Below, piece after piece: positions 21,901-33,900 of a stretch of 64,000 bases of DNA. Each line of letters opens with the position of its first letter. Position 1 is the stretch's first letter. The notes below the pieces were generated by a model. It had not been told where the DNA came from and searched no databases. It saw nothing but the letters and a program-made list of their open reading frames with translations. This DNA is from Cyrtodaria siliqua (lineage: Eukaryota; Mollusca; Bivalvia; Adapedonta; Hiatellidae): assembly GCA_037043455.1 (NCBI GenBank), contig JAWPHD010011474.1, forward strand, positions 19,576 through 83,575, in the 5' to 3' direction. Made by a program: the position numbers and the translations under genes.

Positions 21901-24900
21901 TGTGGCTGACATGGCCCAGTGGATAGCACAGATAACTTAGTGTGGCTGACATGGCCCAGCGGATAGCACATATAACTTAGTGTGGCTGACATGGCCCAGT
22001 GGATAGCACAGATAACTTAGTGTGGCTGACATGGCCCAGCGGATAGCACATGGCCCAGCGGATAGCACATGGCCCAGCGGATAGCACAGATAACTTAACA
22101 TTCGGAAGCCCTAGGTTCAAGCCTCGCCGGCTCCTCAGAGTTGTGTCGGTGTGTTTTGGGCAAGACACTTCCATTGGCCTCATCCATCGGATGGGGAACT
22201 AAACCGGGTTGTGCATTGGAGTCTATCCTCCCAGCACGTTAACGAAACACGGGAATCTATTTGTTAGTAAGAGTAGGTCAAGGTTCCCAGTTTCCTGTGT
22301 ATCCTTGCCGTCTCTGTGGGGCAGCTCTAAATAACCAAGTATATGTTGATGAGCCATTAAACAGTATTCAATTCTGTGTTTTACACTGTTTAAGCCTACT
22401 TTATATGGTAAGATATATACTGGTGCAGAACCAGTACAAGGACTTTTTTTGAGAAAATTGGGGAAAAGTCTAGGCCTGCTTATTTCGGGAAAAAGAAGCA
22501 CGAGATTGTCATAATTGGGGAAAAGAATTTATCCAGATTTGGGAAAATATGAAAGAGTATGATAGTCACCCTTTGGAATTGTGAAGAGGCCGAATTTCAG
22601 CCCACTTTATTATAATAAATAGTTTGAAAAAAAGTCCAGAATACGTATTGGGTACTAGTTGTAATTCCAGCCTCATGGTTACAGGTGTAAAGGTGGAAAT
22701 ATATTTTTCTCCATTTCTCACATTTTAAATTAAAAGCTGAAGATTAAAGGATTATCATTTGATTATTTAAAAGCAAATATCCCAATCAACATCAGACTTG
22801 GCTTTTTTTGTGCTTAATTTCATTGTCAGAACCTTAGAAAAATCCTCAAGTTTGAATACATTAATGTCTAAAATCCTCTTTTCTCTGCTATAGCGCCCAA
22901 AAACTGAACTCGAAGAGAATCTTGCTGTTCACGTGCAATGATAACCAACATGCTGGAAATCCCCAGTTACAGGTGAGTGTTCACATGCAATGATAATCCA
23001 CATGCTGGTAATCCCCAACTACAGGTGAGTGTCCACGGGCAATGATTATCCACATGCTGGAAATCACCAACTACAGGTGAGTGTCCACATGCTATGATGA
23101 TCCACACACTGGTAATCCCCAACTACAGGTGAGTGTCTACATGCAATGATGATCCACACACTGGTAATCCCCGATTACAGGTGAGTGTCCAGATGCAATG
23201 ATGATCCACACATTGGTAATCCCCAATTAGAGGTGAGTGTCAACATGCAATGATGATCCACACAGTGGTAATCCCCGATTACAGGTGAGTGTCCACATGC
23301 AATGATAATCCACACACTGATAATCCCCAATTAGAGGTGAGTGTCAACATGCAATGATAATCCACACACTGGCAATCCCCAGTTACAGGTGAGTGTCCAC
23401 ATGCAATGATAATCCACACACTCTCAATCCCCAGTTACAGGTGAGTGTCCACTTGCAATGATAATCCACACACTGGCAATCCCCAGTTACAGGTGAGTGT
23501 CCACATGCAATGATAATCTACATGCTGGCAATCCCCAATTACAGTAGAGTGTCCACATGCAACGATAATCCACACACTGGTAATCCCCAGTTACAGGTGA
23601 ACTTGCAATGGTAATCCACACACTGGTAATCCCCAGTTACAGGTGAGTGTCCACATGCAATGATAATCCACATGCTGGCTATGAGTGTCCAAATCATGGC
23701 ACGGTTAAAAGTCATTTATTCAGAAGATTTTTTAATTCCATGACTTTTCTCCAGGACAATATTTATTAAAACCAAATATCTTCAATGGGAACTGCTTCGT
23801 CCATTCCGTAACTGTAGTATGTGACTGGGTGTCATGTTGTGGTATGTTAGCGCTAAATCACCGTTAAACCACATACATGCAACATACCTTTGATATTACA
23901 GCGCCAGGCCAAGACCAAGGCTAGTGATCTCAATGAGACAGGTATAGAGTTGGAGCTGATGCATCTACAGTTGCCAGGGGAAACATTTGATGTCTCCAAG
24001 TTTTATAAGGTAACTTAATTGCTCTTCATGTCACACTTTGTGATATGCAGTGTACATGGAAGATCTGTATGATGTTTACATACACTGATCATTAAATCAT
24101 CTTTATCACATAACTTGCAGGGTGGTAGTGTAATAAAGTCATGATACATTTATCATATTACACTAGTGAAATAAATATGCAAATTAAGGCCCATTTTCCA
24201 TATTTTATCTCGATGTACATGGAAGATGAGCCTGGCATGTTCATGCCTTTTAGGCGCCATATAACCTTTTCATGTGTTGGTGCGCCTCGGTCTTTTCCAT
24301 TCAACTCGGAGTACATCGGAATTGCCTCGTCAATTTTCGTAACCTGTAAAATTACCGGATTATGGAAATCGACACGGTAATTCCATTGATTGGTGTCGTA
24401 CGGAGAAGACGGGAGTCAACATACAACGTCATATACAAACATACGACGCCATCATATGACAATGTTATGTACCGGCAGCTACACTAAATAACTGCTTTTA
24501 AGGCTTTTATGGAGTTATGTGGTAAATAGAATCTGACATTCATGCCCAATTGTATCCAACTCGTTGAATATTCAATATTAAACAGGCGCTCATGTAAGAT
24601 CCTATAACTTTCAAGCTCTATAGTTTAGTTAGGTTTATGGCATAACTTGCGATACGGGGAGTGTAATAAAGCCATGACAGAAATATAATAACTTGTGTAA
24701 TAAATATGCAAATGAAGGATGAATCATCGTGGTCAGTGATGCAATATTTGTTTCTTGTCCATTACTCCTGAACTGCTTGAGATTTTGGGACCAAACTTAA
24801 TGTGTGCATGATTGTATCCTAAACAATGTTGTGTACAAATTCAGGAATGAAGGTCATGTGTCAAGGGCATCGAGTCAAGGTCAAATCAAGGTCATCAGAC

Positions 24901-27900
24901 AAGGTCAAGCATTTGCGTTTTGACATTGATGTGCACTGTTCATGTTTCCTAAATTACTTGAGGTAATAAACCATGTGTAACACACCAAATTCAGAATCTC
25001 AAGTTCAAGGTCAAGCATCAAGGTCCTGCAATTTTCATATTCCTGAACTTAACTCCTGAATTACTTTATAAAGATAATGAGGTAAAACTGTACTGTGTCT
25101 GGCACCAAACTTGAGGGTCAAATGAAAGTTCTTTACTGATAAGTTTGGGAAAAGATTACCTTCTGTCAAGTTTGCATGTTTAATACTGTTTTCTGTTTTC
25201 AGGACCTGTTGTTTACAGATGATGATGAGGTCACAGAACTAGCTGACCCAGCAGAGAAACTCGAGGAGCTTCTTACTCGGTATGTGTCTGTCCATCTGTC
25301 TGTCTGTCGAAACGTACATTGTGTTTCTGTCCATCTGACCATCTGTCTGAACGTACATTGGTGTCTGACAGTCTGTCTGTCTGTTTGTCTAAACGTACAT
25401 TGTGTGTCTTACTCCTTCCACAATTTTCCACAGACTGTTTTGAAATGGGTATCATGCCAAGATGGGAATATGGTTTCTGTGTTACAATCAGTTGAATATT
25501 ACATGAGTTGTGTCCCTTTGTTCTTGGAATTTTATATCAAAATATCTAGTGTCTTTAATAACTTCTACCCCAGTTATTGAAGGATTGTTTAAAAATTCTA
25601 AAGGATAATTGGGCATCATGATATCTCCGAAACCCCTTCAGGTATTCAATGAAACTTGCATACTTCCGCTAAAATGTTTTGCAATGTTGTGTAACTTACC
25701 CATGGCATGTTTATACCCCCCATTCACAAAGTGAAGTGGGGGCTATATAGGAATCACGTTGTCCATAACATCGCGTTGCATTACACTTTTTGTTGCGTTG
25801 CATAGCACATTTTTTGTTGTGTCGCGTCCCGTCACCTAACACATTTTTATTACTTGCATTCCTCAAACAGTTTTGAATGGGTTGTTCCCAAACTTCATAT
25901 ACACATAACAACTGATGATCTTATGTCCCTTTATAACACCCATTGTTGATTGCCTAATTTATTACAGAATTATGGCCCTTTGCTTGACATAGTATTTAAA
26001 CATTGGTATGCATCATAGAATACTTTTTCTTGTATTCTGCCAAGCAGTTTCTGTGATAACACATGTATTCACTGACACAGAAGGAACTCATATAGAGACA
26101 GGTGCCATAATTCCGTCTCCTTTTTGACTAAGCTTTTCAATAAACAAATTGTCGATAGTCAACTGCGCCGTTCTCTAGATCCGACAGCTCTTGGTTTAAA
26201 TTTTTTAAGTTAACGAATCAGTAGAATCATTTTTATGAGTGCATATTGCAGAATGTTCAAGAACATTTCAGGGCCTATTTGTTGATAAGTAAATAGTATG
26301 CTATTTGGTTTATTCTTGGTTTAGTCAATAAAGTTTTAATTTCTAATTTCAGAGTTCGATCGAAGGACCACAAAAAGCGGGCACTACGCCACATGCTAAT
26401 CACGCTTGGAGAAGGACTGCAGTTTGGAGTCGGAGTGTAATATGTTGTCTTTTGCTTTCTTACTCTTCCATGCAGCTATCAACATCATTATATTAGCCTT
26501 GTAATTTCGTTATTCTAGGGCCGCTCTATAACTTCCGGTGTCTGAGAAATGGACTTGAATGTCAATTTTTAGCTCGACTATTTGAAGAATAAGAGAGCTT
26601 ATGTAATCATGTCGGCGTCCCACATCAAGGTTTGCGTGTAAGCTGTGTTTCCAAGTCTATATCTCTTAATTTCTTATCCTAGCACAACCAAATTTGGCCA
26701 TGGGCTTCCTTATAGCATTATCTTAAGGGCTGCATAAGCAATTTTGGTTTCTATAACCCATGGGCTCCCATGGAACCCAAATTATGATATAATGTGTCCC
26801 ATTTCACATAAATTTTTGCGTGTAAGCTGTGTTTCCAAGTATATATCTCTTAATTTCTTATCCTAGCACAACCAAATTTGGCCATGAGCTTCCTTATAGC
26901 ATTATCTTAAGGTCTGCTTAAGTAATTTTGGTTCCTGGAACCCAAATTCTGATAGCCCTTAAAATGTGTCTATTTCACATCAAATTATGCGTGTAAGCTG
27001 TATTTACATGTCTATATATCTTACATTTCTTGTTATAGCTGAACTAAATTTGGGAATTGGTTTCCTTATAGTATGTTGTAAAGGGTTGCGTAAGTATTTT
27101 TGTCCTGCAAATTCCTGCTCCCAAGCACCGTCCCCCAACCCCACCCCACATTGTTTTAGCCTTGTTTTCTGATGGTATATACTAGATATTCTGAAAAATC
27201 AAATAGTCGAGCTGTTCTCCGACAGCTCTTGTTTTTGTATGCAGGACCGGACAAACAAGGGTAAAACTATCCGCTCACTTCACTTATGGTGGCGCATAAA
27301 AATAATCAATCAGTGGGCATTTGCTAATAGTCAACTCTTAACCAATATTTCCTAGTGAGTTATCATTAACTTGGCTTTCGCTATCAGATTAAATTCTTTT
27401 ACTTATTATAAACTGAACTATATTAGCCATGTTTTACTAGTAACAATATGAACAGGAGGTCGGCCAATATGAAAAAACAAGGCCAATATGAAGAAACTTG
27501 ACAATACAAGCTTCAAGTGACGTCATTCATGTCAAGTGACGTCATTCACGTGTCAAGTGGCATCATTCACGTCAAGTGGCGTCATTCACGTCAAGTGGCA
27601 TCATTCACGTCAAGTGGCATCATTCACATCAAGTAGGGTCAGCGTCATTCACGTCAAATGGCGTCATTCATGTCAAGTGGCGTCATTCACATTAAGTGGC
27701 GTCATTCACGTTTAGTGGCGTCATTTACGTCAAGTGACGTCATTCACGTTAAGTGGAGTCATTCACGTTAAGTGGCGTCATTCACGTTAAGTGGCATCAT
27801 TCACTTTAAGTGGCGTCATTCACGTTAAGTGGCGTCATTCACGTCGAGTGGTGTCATTCACATCAAGTGGCGTCATTCACATCAAGTGGCGTCATTCATG

Positions 27901-30900
27901 TCAAGTAGGGTCAGCATCATTCACGTCAAGTGGCGTCATTCATGTCAAGTGGCGTCATTCACGTCAAGTGGCGTCATTCATGTTAAGTGACGTCATTCAC
28001 GTTAAGTGGCATCATTCACATTAAGTGGCGTCATTCACATTAAGTGACGTCATTAACGCTCGCTTATCAACCTATGAATGAAATTAACGCTACTATAAAT
28101 AAATGAAAATCATGTCGAAATAATTTTATTAAAACAAAATTCTAATGTAGTGGAAGTTAATTAATAAATATTATCATTAAGTGTTTTCATATTGTCCGAG
28201 TTTTTCCTCGGACTGTCATATTGGTCCAAGGCCGAAGTCCAGTGTGAAATCACTTAAATTAATAACGTCATTATATTGTTTGAAAAGAGCATTTATTTTT
28301 GTACTATTCCAGGTACAACCTAGTACGACCTTGTACCAAGCCCTACCCAGTCAAGCTAGACAAGAGGACCAATGACGAACTCAAAAGCCACACAAAGACG
28401 TACCTTAAGGTAATGATTGTTTTATTCAAAGCACAATATCTGGGGCCAGTGAGAGTGATTTGTATAATTTGTGTGTCTTGTTTCTTAATCAAATTAAGAG
28501 ATAACCATGCTAAGATTTTCAATCTGGAACGGTATGTGAGTGGTTTTACCATAAAACCAACCAGAGACCGTCCCATATAGAAAATCTTAAATACTTTTCC
28601 ATTTAAATGCCAGAAATATAGTAAATTTATACATACTCACTTGTTTTCTATGAAAACTCAAATTCATCGGTAATGTCATTTGTTGACGTCATCCAATGAC
28701 ATCACTTGTTACAACGTTATGTGACGTCACATACTTTTCAGACGGTAAAGCGTGTGTTTTACGGCCGCAACTTTTAGACGTTAGCCAATGGAGAAACATG
28801 TTACATAACAATTGCATTAGAATAAAGTTTTTACTATAAAGTTGCCATTCTTTAACATTGCAAAGAATATGTAGTTTTTATACACAATAAAAATAACTTT
28901 TGTATTTTATATGATTTGCATGAGGTATGCTATGAATGCGAGGTATTTCAGTTAATTATTGAGCTGTCTGGATTATACAGTAATAAAAAAATTAAATACA
29001 TAATTAATCTAAGTTTAAACATATTTCTTTTACGTTGATTGCAAAACAAGTTTTTACAACTTTATATGTTAATCACTCTTGTTGGGTTCCTGCTAAACAA
29101 CATGGATTAATTATCTTGCTCAAGGATAAATAACACGGCCAGTGTGAGTATCGGAACAATGACCTCTCGATCTGGAGTCTTACGTTCTACCACTGGACCA
29201 CGCACTCCACTCCTAATTAATTCATCGAGACAACGATTGTTTTAGAAAAATCTGATGCGAACAAGCTGTTACTTTTTCCTCAGGACACCAGCGAAGTGTT
29301 GATGCCACAGGACTTGAAGAAAGCCCAGACATATGGTGGCAAGAGGATCTATTTTGAAAATGATGAGGTGGTGGAAATAAAAAGATTTGATCCATCGGGT
29401 TAGTGTTATTTGTGTTATGTACAGTAAACCGTATTGTTTCTAATTAGCGCTCCCCCTCTAATTAGCGCCCCCCTCTCCTAACTTAAAAAAAATATAATCT
29501 TACCTTGAGGTGTAAAAGTGGTTAATATCCAAGAAAAGTGGTTAAAATCCACACTTATGAATTTAATTCTATATTTCAGTAACACAACATTTTTTTAGCA
29601 TTCAATAAGAAAATTAGAATGTGTACTGGCTTACGAAAAGCGTTCTAATAAGCGCTCCTCTTTCAGAAAATGTCATGCCCTGGGGGCGCTAATTTGAAAC
29701 AATATGGTATACAAAATTCAACATCACATGGCCACCAGCATCCATCCTTGTTCACGTTTCCCTCAAACTTCACAGGAATATTCATAGACCCTTTAAAGTT
29801 CCGTGAACTCCGCCCATCGTTGTTCAAGTTCAATTTGGCCACAAATATTGCCATGTGTTCTATTGTATATTACGTTTGTTTGTCGGACAGCATGTGCTTT
29901 ATCTACAGGTGTAAAATATTTTACAGCCGAAATGCTGTTTTGTTTGGGCTTTTTCCATGTATTAAATTCCTTGTTGCTGGGACAGCATAAAATTAAAAAA
30001 TCTCAAATAACTTCAGTTAGCCTTAATATTTCGCTATAAAACTTTGAGGGTGTCTTAATTTACATTTATCCAACACGTAACTACCATTTTCGGAAAATGT
30101 TCTTCAAATTTTTGATGTAGTGTAATTTTACATTGAAGATGCCCGATCAAGAATAACTTTTGCATGTGAAATTTTTATTTCCGATTTTGTAAAGTAAGGT
30201 GTTTTTATTTACCACTAAAAATGTCTGTTTCACTGATAAATATGTATTTGGGGTCCTAGTTGAATTTTTCTTTAAAGAAAAAAAAAACTTTGGCTAAACA
30301 AGCGCCCTGAACAATAGTTCATAAATTTGTCATTTTATACAATTCCCTATAACACTATGTAAACTGAACATCCCTGTGGTGGCCATCTTGAACATTTGAG
30401 GTCGACCCAAGAAACAAACACATCACATCCTCCATGATGAATTCTTCAAATCGAGAGTTCTGTGAAAATAACTCTACAGGCAGCAGCAGTGACAGTAGGG
30501 GACAAAAGTTGAATGTCAGAAAGTTAGGTGAATTTTACCTCATATGTTTCTGCTTTATCATTACAGGGTTATATTTGATGGGCTTCAAACCACAGAGCAG
30601 TCTGAAGATGTACTTCAAGGTGAAGCCTGCCCAGTTTATATACCCAGACGAGTCTGTAAGTTTGTTATTAAAAACGTATATCTGCAGTTCAAAAACTCTA
30701 CCTAACAGTTTAAAGCAAGTCTCTTATTAATTGATGCCAGATCTCCCTATAATTGAGTCTTATATCTTATAATTGGAACCAACTATTCCTATAATTGGGA
30801 CAAAATCTCCATATAAATGGGACATAATCTGCCTATAATAGGGATCCCATTTCTTTGTAATTGAGACCAGATCTCCATATAATTGATGCTAGACAATTGA

Positions 30901-33900
30901 GGTTAATCTCAATATAATTGGGTCTTACATCTTATAATTGGGACCAAATCTCCCTATAACAGACCAACTATTCCTATAATTGGGACCAAATCTCCCTATG
31001 TTTGGGGCCAAATTTACCTACATATATAATTGAGACCAAATCTCCCTATAATTGGAACCAAATCTCCCAATAATTGAGATCAAATCGCCCAATAATTGAG
31101 ATCCAATTTCCATATAATTGGGACCTTATCTCTATAATTGGAACCAAATCTCCCTATAATTGGAACCAAATCTTCGACTCCTATTTTTAGCTCTACTGGC
31201 CAAGGGCCAGCAGAGCTTATGGGATGGTGTGTTGTCCGTCTTCCGTCGTCCGTTAACTTTTGCTTGTGTACACTCTAGAGGCCACATTTCTGATGCAATC
31301 ATCATGAAACTTTGTCAGAATGTTTGTCTCAATGAAATCTCGGTCAAGTTCGAAAATGGGTCATGTGGGGTCAAAAACTAGGTCACTAGGTCAAATATTG
31401 GAAAAACCTTGTGTACACTCTAAAGGCCATATTTTTGACCCGAGCTTGATGCAACTTTGTCAGAATGTTTGTCTTAATTATATCTTGGTCAAGTTTGAAA
31501 ATGGGTCACATGGGGTTAAAAACTAGGTCACTAGGTCAAATACTTGAAAAACCTTGTGTACACTCTAGAAGCCGTATTTCTGACCCAATCTTCATGAAAC
31601 TTTGTCAAAATGTTTGTCTTAATTATATCTTGGTCAAGTTTGTAAATGGGTCACATGGTGTTAAAAACTAGGTCACTAGGTCAAACTTTGGAAAAACCGT
31701 GTGTACACTCTAGAGGCCATATTTTTTACCTGATCTTGATGAAACTTTGTCAGAATGTTTATCTTAATGAAATCTCGGTCAAGTTCAAAAATGGGTCATG
31801 TGGGGTCAAAAACTAGGTCACTAGGTCAAATACTTGAAAAAACTTGTGTACACTCTAGAGGTCATATTTGTTACCCAATCTTGATGAAACTTTGTCAAAT
31901 TGTTTATCTTAATTATATCTTGATCAAGTTCGAAAATGGGTCACATGAAGTTAAAAACTAGGTCACTAGGTCAAATATTGGAAAAACCTTGTGTACACTC
32001 TAGAAGCCATATTTTTGACCCGAGCTTGATGCAACCTTGTCAGAATGTTTATCTTAATTGTTTGTCTCAATGAAATCTCGGTCAAGTTCGAAAATGGGTC
32101 ATGTGGGGTCAAAAACTAGGTCACTAGGTCAAATATTGGAAAAACCTTGTGTACACTCTAGAGGCCATATTTTTGACCCGAGCTTGATGCAACTTTGTCA
32201 GAATGTTTGTCTTAATTATATCTTGGTCAAGTTTGAAAATGGGTCACATGGGGTTAAAAACTAGGTCACTAGGTCAAATACTTGAAAAACCTTGTGTACA
32301 CTCTAGAAGCTGTATTTCTGACCCAATCTTGATGAAACTTTGTCAAAATGTTTGTCTTAATTATATCTTGGTCAAGTTCAAAAATGGGTCACATGGTGTT
32401 AAAAACTAGGTCACTAGGTCAAACTTTGGAAAAACCGTGTGTACACTCTAGAGGCCATATTTTTGACCCGATCTTGATGAAACTTTGTCAGAATGTTTGT
32501 CTCAATGAAATCTCGGTCAAGTTCAAAAATGGGTCATGTGGGGTCAAAAACTAGGTCACTAGGTCAAATACTTGAAAAAACTTGTGTACACTCTAGAGGT
32601 CATATTTGTTACCCAATCTTGATGAAATTTTGTCAAATTGTTTATCTTTATTATATCTTGATCAAGTTCGGAAATGGGTCACATGAAGTTAAAAACTAGG
32701 TCACTAGGTCAAATATTGGAAAAACCTTGTGTACGCTCTAGAGGCCATATTTTTGACCCGAGCTTGATGCAACTTTGTCGGAATGTTTGTCTTAATTATA
32801 TCTTGGTCAAGTTTGTAAATGGGTCACATGGGGTTAAAAACTAGGTCACTAGGTCAAATATTGGAAAAACATTGTGTACACTCTTTGTCAAAATGTTTGT
32901 CTTAATTATATCTTGGTCAAGTTCAAAAATGGGTCACATGGTGTTAAAAACTAGGTCACTAGGTCAAACTTTGGAAAAACCGTGTGTACACTCTAGAGGC
33001 CATATTTTTGACCCGATCTTGATGCAATTTTGTCAGAATATTTGTCTCAATTATAGCTTGCTAAAGTTCGAAAATGGGTCACACAGGGTCACACAGGGTC
33101 AAAAACTAGGTCACTAGTACACTCTAGAGGCCATATTTCTGACCCGATCTTGATGAAACTTTGTCGAAATGTTGTCTTAATTATATTTTGGTCAAGTTCG
33201 AAAATGGGTCCCATGGGGTCAAAAACTAGGTCACTAGGTCAAATATTGGAAAAACCTTGTGTACACTCTAAAGGCCATATTTTTGACCCGAGCTTGATGC
33301 AACTTTGTCAGAATGTTTGTCTTAATTATATCTTGGTCAAGTTTGAAAATGGGTCACATGGGGTTAAAAACTAGGTCACTAGGTCAAATACTTGAAAAAC
33401 CTTGTGTACACTCTAGAAGCCGTATTTCTGACCCAATCTTCATGAAACTTTGTCAAAATGTTTGTCTTAATTATATCTTGGTCAAGTTCAAAAATGGGTC
33501 ACATGGTGTTAAAAACTAGGTCACTAGGTCAAACTTTGGAAAAACCGTGTGTACACTCTAGAGGTCATATTTTTTACCTGATCTTGATGAAACTTTGTCA
33601 GAATGTTTATCTTAATGAAATCTCGGTCAAGTTCAAAAATGGGTCATGTGGGGTCAAAAACTAGGTCACTAGGTCAAATACTTGAAAAAACTTGTGTACA
33701 CTCTAGAGGTCATATTTGTTACCCAATCTTGATGAAACTTTGTCAAATTGTTTATCTTAATTATATCTTGATCAAGTTCGAAAATGGGTCACATGAAGTT
33801 AAAAACTAGGTCACTAGGTCAAATATTGGAAAAACCTTGTGTACACTCTAGAAGCCATATTTTTGACCCGAGCTTGATGCAACCTTGTCAGAATGTTTAT

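Noticed and set aside
25176..25580. 134-codon frame as a separate gene
   Set aside because: Its first part is Ku70 exon 7; the rest reads through the donor into the tandem array and intron.
27791..28024. 77-codon frame with repeated [12 protein letters not shown] peptide
   Set aside because: Translation of the 19-bp minisatellite only.
28299..28580. 93-codon frame as a separate gene
   Set aside because: Ku70 exon 9 in a shifted or extended reading plus intron sequence.
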